Shown: positions 16,389 to 24,853 of the stretch, in pieces
Numbering within the stretch: the first letter of the stretch is position 1
How the letters are laid out: every line of letters starts with the position of its first letter
Source: Dickeya zeae NCPPB 2538
Lineage (GTDB): Bacteria; Pseudomonadota; Gammaproteobacteria; Enterobacterales; Enterobacteriaceae
Reading direction: 5' to 3'
NCBI RefSeq assembly: GCF_000406165.1
Contig: NZ_CM001977.1
Location: forward strand, 4,297,074 to 4,361,073
DNA length: 64,000 bases
Position numbers and translations under genes: made by a program
The notes under the pieces: model-generated
The model's input: only the letters and a program-made list of their open reading frames with translations
Database searches by the model: none
What the model was told of the DNA's origin: nothing

Positions 16389-17708
16389 TTACTTGTTCGC
16401 TTGTTCGAAGCGACGCAGCAGCACGTTGCCGCGTTCCACAGCGGCATCCAGCGCCTGCTGCGGGGTTTTCTTACCAGTCCAGACGCTTTCCAGCTCTTCG
16501 TCGACGATGGTGCGAATCTGCGGCATGTTGCCCAGACGCAGCCCTTTGGTAAACGGCAGCGGGTCTTTGTTCAGCATCTGACGGGTGGCGATATCCGCAC
16601 CGGGGTTCTTGTCATAGAAACCCTGCTTTTTGGTCAGCTCGTAAGCGGCGGTGGTGATCGGCAGATAGCCGGTCTTCTGGTGCCACTCAGCGGCGATTTC
16701 CGGTGTAGACAGGAACTGCATGAATTCCGCCACGCCTTTGTAGGTCGCCGCGTCTTTGCCGCTCATCACCCACAGGCTGGCACCACCGATAATGGCGTTC
16801 TGCGGCGCGCCTTTCACATCGGCGTCATATGGCATCATCGCCACACCGTAGTTAAATTTGGCGTACTGACGAATATTCGCCAGCGAACCGGATGACGCGG
16901 TAGTCATCGCGCAATCGCCGTTATAGAACTTCTCGGTCGGCTCGTCTTTACGGCCGTAGTAGGTGAAGTCGCCTTTCTTGTTCATGTCTTCGAGCATTTG
17001 AATATGCTTGACCTGAATCGGCTTATTGAACTCCAGCACCGCATCAAGGCCGTCGAAGCCATTGTTTTTGGTGGCAATCGGCAGGCCGTGCCAAGCACTG
17101 AAGTTTTCAATCTGAATCCAGCCCTGCCAGCCGCTGGCGTAACCACACTTCATGCCTGCAGCGCGCAGTTTGGCGGTGTAATCAGCCATCTGCTGCCAGG
17201 TTTTCGGCGGCTGCTCGGGGTCCAGACCGGCCTTTTTGAAGGCATCTTTGTTGTAATACAGCACCGGCGTGGAGCTGTTAAACGGCTGAGACAGCAGGTG
17301 ACCAGTTTTGGCATCGGAGTAGTAACCAGAAACGGTCGGCACGAAAATGCTCTCATCAAACGGCACGCCCGCGTCTTTGAATACCTGATAGACCGGCTTG
17401 ATAGCCTTGCTGGCCATCATGGTCGCCGTACCGACTTCATACACCTGCAGGATAGCCGGGGCGTTACCGCTACGAAACGCGGCGATACCCGCTGCCAGGC
17501 TCTGCTCGTAGTTGCCTTTGTACACCGGAACGATTTTGACGTCGCTGTGTGTCTGGTTGAAGCGGTCAGCCAGAGAGTTCACGGTCTTGCCCAGTTCCCC
17601 TTCCATTGAATGCCAGAACTGGACTTCGGTGGCGGCCTGCGCCTGTGAGCTGGCGGCTAACGCCATAATGACGACGGCGGCAGTTTTACGGATAGCGTGC
17701 TGAAACAT
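16389..17708 (-). CDS. ugpB: Periplasmic glycerol-3-phosphate-binding protein UgpB
   Basis: Captures glycerol-3-phosphate and glycerophosphodiesters in the periplasm for UgpAEC. The ATG at 17708 (MFQHAIRKTA) has AGGAGA upstream and gives a 439-residue precursor with a signal peptide ending SSQAQA; a longer open frame to 17882 would add 58 residues and destroy the signal peptide, so it is rejected. Mature protein: EVQFWHSMEGELGK, NYEQSLAAGIAAFR, QVYEVGTATMM, YNGDCAMTTASSGS and a conserved end RGNVLLRRFE. First gene of the operon ugpBAECQ. Confidence 0.97.
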   Translation of the reverse strand: MFQHAIRKTAAVVIMALAASSQAQAATEVQFWHSMEGELGKTVNSLADRFNQTHSDVKIVPVYKGNYEQSLAAGIAAFRSGNAPAILQVYEVGTATMMASKAIKPVYQVFKDAGVPFDESIFVPTVSGYYSDAKTGHLLSQPFNSSTPVLYYNKDAFKKAGLDPEQPPKTWQQMADYTAKLRAAGMKCGYASGWQGWIQIENFSAWHGLPIATKNNGFDGLDAVLEFNKPIQVKHIQMLEDMNKKGDFTYYGRKDEPTEKFYNGDCAMTTASSGSLANIRQYAKFNYGVAMMPYDADVKGAPQNAIIGGASLWVMSGKDAATYKGVAEFMQFLSTPEIAAEWHQKTGYLPITTAAYELTKKQGFYDKNPGADIATRQMLNKDPLPFTKGLRLGNMPQIRTIVDEELESVWTGKKTPQQALDAAVERGNVLLRRFEQANK

Positions 17709-17836
17709 GCTGTCTCCTGAGATCATGGTGAGTACTGCTGTAAGTACGGATCGTTTGTCAGTACCGAGCGATTGCGAGTACGGATTCGTTGTTAGCGCCA
17801 TGAGCGAAAAAGCGCGTTTTATATTCGGCAGGTAAC

Positions 17837-17856
17837 ATGACACGCGCAGATGACAG
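17837..17856 (-). promoter_or_regulatory. Pho-box-like site, distal to first
   Basis: On the minus strand CTGTCATCTGCGCGTGTCAT, two TGTCA half-sites eleven bases apart, the PhoB box pattern (CTGTCAT-N4-CTGTCAY). It lies 129-148 bases upstream of the ugpB start. Together with the next site it makes a tandem arrangement like that of E. coli ugpB. Confidence 0.7.
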
Positions 17857-17871
17857 AAAAATAACCCCAAT

Positions 17872-17891
17872 GTGACAACCAAATGACAAAT
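17872..17891 (-). promoter_or_regulatory. Pho-box-like site
   Basis: On the minus strand ATTTGTCATTTGGTTGTCAC, with TTGTCAT and TTGTCAC half-sites eleven bases apart. Good match to the PhoB consensus; supports induction of ugp by phosphate starvation. Confidence 0.75.
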
Positions 17892-18120
17892 GCATACGAT
17901 TGCATTGGCGGAAAGGGGACGGGGGAAGGTCGAGAGGTCAGTAACCGAATTTTATTTTTTAATCAGTACGTTGTTGAGAATCATCACCGTAGCCATCAGC
18001 CCTGGTCGGCATGATCCCCATCACTGTTGAGCACAACAAACGACACCGTAAAACGTGAGCCGCCGCCAGCACGTCTGTGGCCTGAAAAATAGCAGCGACT
18101 CCTCATCACACAGGCCTTTC

Positions 18121-18882
18121 TCACCCGGCCACCATCACCGTTACCCCCATCTTGCCCAGTGCGTCTCTGGCGGCGACGGGTAGCCCGTTATCAGTAATGA
18201 CGCTGTCGAATACCGTTATCGGCGTGGCAATCCAGGTGGCGATACGGCCATATTTAGAGGCATCGCTGAGCAGGATGCGTTTACTGCTGGCCTCGATAAT
18301 TGCCCGTTTCACCGATACCTTGTCTTCGTTAGGGGTAGACAAGCCACGCAGGCTCCATGAGGAAGCAGAAACGAAAGCAATATCAATCATCAGGTTACGC
18401 AGAGCCAACGCCGCCCCCTCGCCAACACAGGAGCGATTTTCCCGGCACAGGGTGCCACCAGTGTGGATCATGCGGCACTGGCTGGATTCGATCAGCAACG
18501 CGGCAATGGCGAAATCATTGGTCACAATCAGTAAATCATCCCGCTCTGCCAACTGGCGCGCCAGCGACAACGTGGTGGTGCCCGCATCCAGGTAAATACA
18601 GCTGTTGTGCGGGATCTGCTGCGCTGCCAGCCGACCAATCGCCTCTTTCTGCTGGCTGAACATCACTGACTTGTCCTGATGAGAAGGCTCCATCGCCAAC
18701 CGCTCCGGCGAACGTACCCCGCCAGACACGCTGAGCAGCAGTCCATCCTGTTCCAGCTTTTGCACATCCCGCCGCACCGTCATGTGCGATACGCCCAGCA
18801 TGTCCGTCAGCTCACTGATGCTGACCACACCACGTTCAGTTATCAGTGACAAAATCTTTTGATGGCGTTCTACCGGTATCAC
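18121..18882 (-). CDS. ygbI: DeoR-family regulator of the threonate locus (YgbI-like)
   Basis: 253 residues: N-terminal DeoR helix-turn-helix (ERHQKILSLITERGVVSISELTDML, then VSHMTVRRD with the usual T-V-R-R-D recognition helix) and a C-terminal DeoRC sugar-phosphate sensor domain (YLDAGTTTLSLA, VTNDF, HTGGTL, DIAFVSAS). It is divergent from ltnD, the same position as E. coli ygbI relative to ygbJKLMN, so it most likely represses the locus and responds to a phosphorylated tetronate intermediate. Confidence 0.9.
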   Translation of the reverse strand: MIPVERHQKILSLITERGVVSISELTDMLGVSHMTVRRDVQKLEQDGLLLSVSGGVRSPERLAMEPSHQDKSVMFSQQKEAIGRLAAQQIPHNSCIYLDAGTTTLSLARQLAERDDLLIVTNDFAIAALLIESSQCRMIHTGGTLCRENRSCVGEGAALALRNLMIDIAFVSASSWSLRGLSTPNEDKVSVKRAIIEASSKRILLSDASKYGRIATWIATPITVFDSVITDNGLPVAARDALGKMGVTVMVAG

Positions 18883-19076
18883 TCCCTGCTCCTGTTAATT
18901 GCTGTGATAACTATTGTGATTTTACCCTGTGCCGAGCGCGATAATTATCATAAATTCACGTCGCAAACTATGCGCTCGCCGACATCCAGCGCCGATAGGG
19001 CATAACATTCCCTCTGTATGCCCACATCATGTCCATCACCCCGGCCGAACTCGTATTTTCCATTGGTGTTAATTTA

Positions 19077-19092
19077 TGTGACATCAGTCACC
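19077..19092. promoter_or_regulatory. CRP-like site upstream of ltnD
   Basis: TGTGACATCAGTCACC matches TGTGA-N6-TCACA except for the last base. It lies about 75-90 bases before the ltnD start, in the divergent spacer with ygbI, a sensible place for activation of a catabolic operon. Confidence 0.65.
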
Positions 19093-19165
19093 GCATTACC
19101 GCTAACAAGCGCCTACATTTAACACATCACAACAAAATATCACTAAAATTAACAGAGAGCGATCT

Positions 19166-20101
19166 ATGAACCCACAGACCCCCGCACAGTATGCTGTCGC
19201 CGTGATCGGCCTCGGCTCCATGGGATTTGGTGCCGCCGTCTCCTGTATCCGCGCCGGATTAACCACCTACGGCGTAGACATCAACCCGCACGCACTAGAG
19301 CGGCTGCGTCAGGAAGGCGCAGAACAAGCCGACAGCAGGATCGACCACTTTGCCGCACAGCTCGATGCGGTCGTGTTACTGGTGGTTAACGCCGCACAGG
19401 TCAACAGCATTCTGTTTGGCGAGGCCAGGGTCGCCGCAAAGCTAAAACCGGGCACCGCGGTCATGGTGTCTTCCACCATTTCAGCGCAGGACGCCAAACG
19501 CATTGCCGAACGACTGGCGGAACACCAATTACTGATGCTGGATGCGCCGGTGTCTGGCGGTGCTATCAAAGCCGCTGCCGGGGAGATGACGGTCATGGCG
19601 TCCGGTAGCCACGACGCATTTGAGAAGCTGGAGCCGGTGCTGAATGCCGTCGCGGGCAAGGTATACCGTATCGGAGAAGAGATTGGCCTTGGCGCGACAG
19701 TAAAAATCATCCACCAGTTGTTGGCGGGCGTACATATCGCCGCCGGTGCCGAAGCGATGGCGTTGGCCGCCCGCGCCGGTATCCCGCTGTCAGTGATGTA
19801 TGACGTGGTGACCCACGCCGCGGGTAATTCCTGGATGTTCGAAAACCGCATGAAACACGTGGTAGAGGGTGACTACACGCCAAAATCTGCCGTCGATATC
19901 TTCGTCAAGGATCTGGGCCTGGTCACCGACACGGCCAAATCGTTGCACTTCCCGCTACCGCTGGCTTCCACCGCGTTCAACATGTTTACCGCCGCCAGCA
20001 ACGCCGGTTTCGGCAAAGAAGATGACAGCGCGGTGATCAAGATTTTCAGTGGTATCGAACTGCCACAACAAGGATCGTCACAACAACGGGAGGACGCATG
20101 A
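19166..20101 (+). CDS. ltnD: L-threonate dehydrogenase LtnD (YgbJ)
   Basis: NAD-dependent oxidation of L-threonate to 2-oxo-tetronate, first step of the pathway. 311 residues of the 3-hydroxyisobutyrate dehydrogenase family: Rossmann motif VIGLGSMGFGA (GLGSMG at 15-20), substrate motif LDAPVSGGAIKAAAGEMTVM, and catalytic Lys in GATVKIIHQLL. The downstream gene overlaps by 4 bases. Substrate taken from the conserved gene set (kinase, decarboxylase, isomerase) rather than from residues. Confidence 0.92.
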   Translation: MNPQTPAQYAVAVIGLGSMGFGAAVSCIRAGLTTYGVDINPHALERLRQEGAEQADSRIDHFAAQLDAVVLLVVNAAQVNSILFGEARVAAKLKPGTAVMVSSTISAQDAKRIAERLAEHQLLMLDAPVSGGAIKAAAGEMTVMASGSHDAFEKLEPVLNAVAGKVYRIGEEIGLGATVKIIHQLLAGVHIAAGAEAMALAARAGIPLSVMYDVVTHAAGNSWMFENRMKHVVEGDYTPKSAVDIFVKDLGLVTDTAKSLHFPLPLASTAFNMFTAASNAGFGKEDDSAVIKIFSGIELPQQGSSQQREDA

Positions 20102-21378
20102 TTACCCTGGGCGTCATCGCAGATGATTTTACCGGTGCCACCGACATCGCCAGCTTTCTGGTGCAAAACGGCCTGTCGACGGTACAACTCAACGGTGTAC
20201 CGTCGGCGGATTATCAGGTGCAGGCGCAGGCGGTGGTCATCAGCCTCAAGTCGCGATCCTGTCCGGTGCAGCAAGCCATCGACGATTCACTGAGCGCACT
20301 GTCGTGGTTACAGGCACAGCATTGTCAGCAGTTTTACTTCAAGTACTGCTCCACCTTCGACAGCACGGCAAACGGTAATATCGGCCCGGTAACCGACGCG
20401 CTACTGGACGCGCTGGGCGAGTCAATGACAGTGATTTCCCCGGCGCTGCCAGTCAATGGTCGCACCGTGTATCAGGGGCACCTGTTTGTGATGGATCAGT
20501 TGTTATCCGACTCCGGTATGCGCCATCACCCGGTGACACCCATGACCGACAGCAGCCTGCTACGACTGATGGAACGTCAGGCGCGCGGACGTTGTGGGCT
20601 GGTGCCTTATCGTGTGATGGAGCAAGGTAGCACCGCGGTGCAACAGCAACTGACGCAACTGCGTGAACAAGGCTGCCGCTACGCGGTGTTAGACACCCTA
20701 AACGAGCAGCATTTGCTGACGCAGGGCGAGGCGCTGCGAACGATGAAGTTGGTCACCGGTGGTTCCGGGCTGGCGATAGGACTGGCGCGCGTTTGGGCTG
20801 GTGCCGACTCACGCCCGGCGACGAAGGCGGGCGAGCCGCAACCCGGCCCGGCGGTGGTGCTTTCCGGTTCCTGCTCGGTGATGACCAACCAACAGGTGGC
20901 GTGCTATCGCCAGCAGGCGGCCAGTCAGGCGGTGGATGTCGCGCGCTGCCTGGCAAGCGAAGCCGGGTTGCAACGTTACGCCCGTGAACTCGCCGATTGG
21001 GCGATCGCCCATCGGAATGACACGCTGGCACCCCTGCTGTTCGCTACCGCTGAACCGCAGGCGCTGAGTGCTATTCAACACCAGTATGGTGCCGCCGCCA
21101 GCAGTCGCGCGGTAGAAACCCTGTTCGCCAGCGTGGCGGCACACTTGCAGGCTGCGGGTTTCCGCCGCTTTATCATCGCGGGTGGCGAAACCTCCAGCAT
21201 CGTCGTACAAACGCTTGGTATTCGCGCCTTCCACATCGGCCCCACGATTTCACCCGGCGTACCGTGGGTCACCTCGGTGGATCACCCACTGTCGCTGGCA
21301 CTCAAGTCTGGCAACTTTGGCGATGAAAACTTTTTTGCCCGCGCCCAGCATCCCTCGTCACCCTCAACGCGTTACTAA
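20098..21378 (+). CDS. otnK: 3-oxo-tetronate kinase OtnK (DUF1537/YgbK)
   Basis: Phosphorylates 3-oxo-tetronate to the 4-phosphate. 426 residues, two-domain four-carbon acid sugar kinase: N-terminal GVIADDFTGATDIASFL and YFKYCSTFDST, C-terminal nucleotide-binding part with VVLSGSCS, IIAGGETSS, and a GPTISPGVPW loop. Start overlaps ltnD by 4 bases; 14 bases to otnC. Family and context agree fully. Confidence 0.95.
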   Translation: MITLGVIADDFTGATDIASFLVQNGLSTVQLNGVPSADYQVQAQAVVISLKSRSCPVQQAIDDSLSALSWLQAQHCQQFYFKYCSTFDSTANGNIGPVTDALLDALGESMTVISPALPVNGRTVYQGHLFVMDQLLSDSGMRHHPVTPMTDSSLLRLMERQARGRCGLVPYRVMEQGSTAVQQQLTQLREQGCRYAVLDTLNEQHLLTQGEALRTMKLVTGGSGLAIGLARVWAGADSRPATKAGEPQPGPAVVLSGSCSVMTNQQVACYRQQAASQAVDVARCLASEAGLQRYARELADWAIAHRNDTLAPLLFATAEPQALSAIQHQYGAAASSRAVETLFASVAAHLQAAGFRRFIIAGGETSSIVVQTLGIRAFHIGPTISPGVPWVTSVDHPLSLALKSGNFGDENFFARAQHPSSPSTRY

Positions 21379-21392
21379 TAGGAACTGAGTGC

Positions 21393-22052
21393 ATGAGCGA
21401 ACATATCACCTTAAGTGAACATATTACCTTAAGCGAACAACGGGCCCGCGAAGAGATGGTGCGGCTGGGTGCGTCGTTCTTTCAGCGCGGCTATGCCACC
21501 GGCTCGGCCGGTAATCTGTCGCTGCTGCTGGAAGACGGCAACCTGCTCGCCACCCCCACCGGCTCGTGTCTGGGGGAATTACAGGCTGAGCGCTTATCCA
21601 AAGTCAGCCTGAACGGCGAATGGTTATCTGGTGACAAACCGTCTAAAGAGGTGAGCTTTCACCGGGCACTGTATCTGAATAATCCCGACTGCCGCGCCGT
21701 GGTCCACTTGCACAGTGCTTACCTCACCGCGTTATCTTGTCTGGAAGGACTGAATACGCAGGATGTGATCCGACCGTTTACACCCTATGTCGTGATGCGG
21801 GTAGGCCCTGTGCCGCTGGTGCCCTATTACCGCCCTGGCGATGCCCGGCTGGGGGAAAACCTCGCCCGCCTGGCGCCGCATTACCGGGCATTTCTGCTGG
21901 CCAACCACGGGCCAGTTGTGACCGGCAAAGACCTGCGGGCCGCCGCAGACAATATGGAAGAGCTGGAAGAAACCGCCAGACTGATTTTTATTCTTGGTGA
22001 CCGACGCATCCGTTATCTGACGGATGAAGAAATTGCCGAATTACGGAGTTAA
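21393..22052 (+). CDS. otnC: 3-oxo-tetronate 4-phosphate decarboxylase OtnC (class II aldolase family)
   Basis: Decarboxylates 3-oxo-tetronate 4-phosphate to dihydroxyacetone phosphate. 219 residues with the class II aldolase/adducin zinc site (AVVHLHSAY, and later LANHGPVV), SAGNLS, TPTGSCLGEL and a C-terminal EELEETARL helix. The N-terminus carries a tandem duplication: MSEHITL-SEHITL-SEQ. A start inside the repeat (no second Met) is not available, so the duplication is translated. Tightly spaced with otnK and otnI. Confidence 0.94.
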   Translation: MSEHITLSEHITLSEQRAREEMVRLGASFFQRGYATGSAGNLSLLLEDGNLLATPTGSCLGELQAERLSKVSLNGEWLSGDKPSKEVSFHRALYLNNPDCRAVVHLHSAYLTALSCLEGLNTQDVIRPFTPYVVMRVGPVPLVPYYRPGDARLGENLARLAPHYRAFLLANHGPVVTGKDLRAAADNMEELEETARLIFILGDRRIRYLTDEEIAELRS

Positions 22053-22054
22053 TC

Positions 22055-22837
22055 ATGCCGAAATTTGCCGCCAATCTTTCTACGCTATTTACCGAACTGC
22101 CTTTTCTGGACCGTTTTCAGGCCGCTGCGCAGGCCGGGTTCAAGGCCGTTGAATTTCTGTTTCCCTATGACTATCCCGCCGACCTGCTGGCGGAGAAATT
22201 AAAGCAGCATGGACTGCAACAGATATTATTTAATACCGCGCCAGGCAACGTCGCCGCCGGAGAATGGGGCGTTACCGCACTGCCTGAGCGGGTAGATGAC
22301 GCCCGTCGTGATATTCAGCTCGCGCTGGAATACGCCATCGCACTGCAGTGTCCGTCGGTACATATTATGGCAAGCGTGATACCCGAACATGCCGATATTC
22401 AGCGCTGCCAACAAACCTACATCGACAATATTCGCTACGCCGCGGATCTGTTTGCGCCCTACGGCATCACCGTGATGTTGGAAGCGTTAAATCCTGGCCT
22501 CAAACCACGCTATCTCCTCGCCAGCCAATATCAGACGCTGGAGATGGTCAACCGGATAGACCGCCGTAACGTGATGGTGCAGGTCGATCTGTATCACGCA
22601 CAAATTGTCGACGGTAACCTGACGCATATTTTGCACGAAATGAAAGGGCGCTATGGTCATATTCAAATTGCGGCGGTACCGGGTCGCCATGAACCTGATG
22701 AAGGGGAAATAAACTATCCATTTATTTTCGATGAATTAGACAAAATAGGTTATTCCGGCTGGATTGGGTGTGAATATAACCCACGTGGCAATACCGAAGC
22801 CGGGTTGGCCTGGATAAAACCTTATCTATTGTCATAG
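22055..22837 (+). CDS. otnI: 2-oxo-tetronate isomerase OtnI (hydroxypyruvate isomerase family)
   Basis: Converts 2-oxo- to 3-oxo-tetronate, the step between LtnD and OtnK. 260 residues, xylose-isomerase-like TIM barrel: FAANLSTLFTELPFLDRF, AVEFLFPYDYP, VMLEALNP (catalytic Glu), VQVDLYHAQ, IQIAAVPGRHEPD and IGCEYNPRG (second catalytic Glu). Starts 2 bases after the otnC stop. Confidence 0.95.
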   Translation: MPKFAANLSTLFTELPFLDRFQAAAQAGFKAVEFLFPYDYPADLLAEKLKQHGLQQILFNTAPGNVAAGEWGVTALPERVDDARRDIQLALEYAIALQCPSVHIMASVIPEHADIQRCQQTYIDNIRYAADLFAPYGITVMLEALNPGLKPRYLLASQYQTLEMVNRIDRRNVMVQVDLYHAQIVDGNLTHILHEMKGRYGHIQIAAVPGRHEPDEGEINYPFIFDELDKIGYSGWIGCEYNPRGNTEAGLAWIKPYLLS

Positions 22838-23056
22838 TCGAATGAAATAACCGAATTCATTATCACCGTGGCCTCGCCACCAGGGATAAATTTTTAAATA
22901 CGCTTCCTGAAGAATGAATGGCGGCATAGGGATTTCTATTCCGCATTTTTTACGAAAAATGACGCAGATATATTGCCGCCAGACATTCATGGGACACCCT
23001 TATTTATAACGCATAACGATATTAATAACCGCTTTCCCCCATTGCGAGGATAACCT

Positions 23057-24430
23057 ATGTCTACCGCGCTGTTGCTTACCATCGCCATCGCTGGCGTCCT
23101 GATTCTGCTGCTGATGGTCATCAAGGCCAAAGTTCATCCTTTTGTCGCGCTGCTGGTTGTCAGTTTCATGGTGGCGCTCGCTACCGGTATTCCGGTAGAT
23201 AACATCATGAAAGCCATCACCGGCGGCATGGGCGGTTTACTGGGTTCCATCACTATTATCATTGGTCTTGGCGCGATGCTGGGCGGCATGATCGAAGCCT
23301 CCAACGGCGCAGAATCGCTGGCACAGCGCTTTACCCGCAGCCTTGGCCCCAAGCACACCGTGGCTGCGCTGACCATGGCCGCGTTTATTCTGGGTATCCC
23401 GGTGTTTTTTGAGGTCGGGTTTATCATCGTGGTCCCCATTATTTACGGGTTCAGTAAAGTCGCCCATGCTTCGCCGCTAAAATTCGGCCTGCCGATGGCT
23501 GGAGTGATGCTGGCAGTACATGTCGCGCTACCGACCCACCCGGGCGCGGCGGCAGCAGGAGCCATGCTGGGTGCCGACATTGGCTGGCTGATGATGGTCG
23601 GTATCGCCATCGCCATTCCGGCCAGTATTGTCGGCTACTTTACCGCTCGTAGCATGAACCGCCGCCACTATGCCTTGTCTATCGAGGTGCTGGAACAGAT
23701 GCAGTTGTCCAAACCAGAATCCAGCACATTACCGGAATCCAGCACAGCGCCCGGTCATCAAGCCGTTCCCGGCGCTGGCCTGATAGCCAGCCTGATCGTT
23801 ATCCCTATCGGCATTATTCTGCTGGGTACGATTGCGGCTACCACCCTGCCTGCCGACAACCTGCTGCGTAAAGCGATGGTACTGGCGGGCACACCGGCGG
23901 TTGCCCTGCTGATTGCCCTGGCGCTGGCGACCTATTTTCTGGCACTGCGTCGCGGCTGGTCGAAAGACAAAATCAGTGAGGTGATGAGCGCCGCCATTCC
24001 TACCTCCGCCGCGGTGATCATGGTCGCTGGCGCGGGCGGTGCCTTTGGTAAGGTACTGGTGGAATCCGGCGTCGGCAAAGCGCTGGCCGAGTCCCTGACC
24101 GCCATTCATCTGCCCATCATTCCCGCCGCCTTTATCATCTCGTTGGCGCTGCGTGCCTCGCAAGGCTCCGCCACCGTCGCTATCATCACCACCAGTGGCT
24201 TACTGAGTCAGGCGGTCAGTGGCATGAGTCACATGCAGTTGGTGCTGGTCACGCTGTCCGCCTGTTTTGGTGGGCTGGGCTTGTCCCACGTCAATGACGC
24301 CGGTTTTTGGGTGGTCACCCGCTATCTGGGGCTGTCGGTCGCCGACGGTCTGAAAACCTGGACGGTACTGACCACCGTTATGGGTTTGGTGGGTTTCATG
24401 ATTATTCAGATAGTGTGGTTTATTATTTGA
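23057..24430 (+). CDS. ygbN: GntP-family sugar-acid permease (YgbN-like)
   Basis: 457 residues, about twelve to fourteen membrane segments, GntP family (gluconate:H+ symporter-like): N-terminal VHPFVALLVVSFMVALATGIP, IIIGLGAMLGGMIE, LGIPVFFEVGF, LPTHPGAAAAG and C-terminal GLGLSHVNDAGFWVV. The gene order with ltnD-otnK-otnC-otnI makes L-threonate or a related C4 sugar acid the probable substrate. A 219-base gap after otnI suggests a processed or separate transcript start. The soluble loop near residues 215-235 has a small repeat (PESSTLPESST). Confidence 0.92.
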   Translation: MSTALLLTIAIAGVLILLLMVIKAKVHPFVALLVVSFMVALATGIPVDNIMKAITGGMGGLLGSITIIIGLGAMLGGMIEASNGAESLAQRFTRSLGPKHTVAALTMAAFILGIPVFFEVGFIIVVPIIYGFSKVAHASPLKFGLPMAGVMLAVHVALPTHPGAAAAGAMLGADIGWLMMVGIAIAIPASIVGYFTARSMNRRHYALSIEVLEQMQLSKPESSTLPESSTAPGHQAVPGAGLIASLIVIPIGIILLGTIAATTLPADNLLRKAMVLAGTPAVALLIALALATYFLALRRGWSKDKISEVMSAAIPTSAAVIMVAGAGGAFGKVLVESGVGKALAESLTAIHLPIIPAAFIISLALRASQGSATVAIITTSGLLSQAVSGMSHMQLVLVTLSACFGGLGLSHVNDAGFWVVTRYLGLSVADGLKTWTVLTTVMGLVGFMIIQIVWFII

Positions 24431-24503
24431 CCGACATCATTTCTTACTTGCGCGTTCCCCCCTTTCTTTAACGTAAAACTGTAAAAATACGAGCAGAATT
24501 GCA

Positions 24504-24540
24504 AAAACGCCATCTGAACTTATCAGGTGGCGTTTTATTT
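24504..24540 (+). terminator. Rho-independent terminator after the threonate locus
   Basis: AAAACGCCATCTGA pairs with TCAGGTGGCGTTTT (one G-T pair) around the loop ACTTA, with the T-rich end TTTTATTT. The A/T symmetry would let it work both ways. Confidence 0.9.
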
Positions 24541-24853
24541 GACCTTGCGCACTTTACATTCGACAAATCAAATTATATTCCTTACTCTTATTAACCAGCA
24601 CATCCATGATTAATTTTATTTAAGGCTATTCTTTTAAGTTGATCATTGATTTCAACGATTCGTGTTACTGGCTCTTATAAAACATCATCTTATCTATTCA
24701 TAGAATACAGGTAATAAACGGGAGAATTGTCGGCGAGCTCACAGAAATATTCATATGAAATAGAATCAACCCGAATGATACACACTCAGAACTATTTAAC
24801 CTCCTGGACGAGGTAAAAAATAATACATGGAATACACGACGTTAAGGACATCT
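24541..24853. other. AT-rich leader region of the first MCP gene
   Basis: About 310 bases, AT-rich, with no convincing gene. I looked for a sigma-28 promoter (TAAA-N15-GCCGATAA) typical of chemotaxis genes and did not find a good one. Confidence 0.45.

Larger units (their letters stand above)
17709..18120. other. Intergenic region between ugpB and the ygbI-like gene
   Basis: 412 bases containing the two Pho-box-like sites. Between them and ugpB the motif AGTACGGATCG recurs in variant form (about 17735, 17759 and 17777), within the likely leader of ugpB. No gene is evident. Confidence 0.5.

Noticed and set aside
16389..17882. 497-codon version of UgpB
   Set aside because: The extension reads through the Pho-box promoter region and hides the signal peptide; the ATG at 17708 has a strong ribosome site.
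18900..18925. Second CRP site TGTGATAACTATTGTGAT
   Set aside because: The TGTGA units are direct, not inverted, so it does not fit the CRP palindrome.
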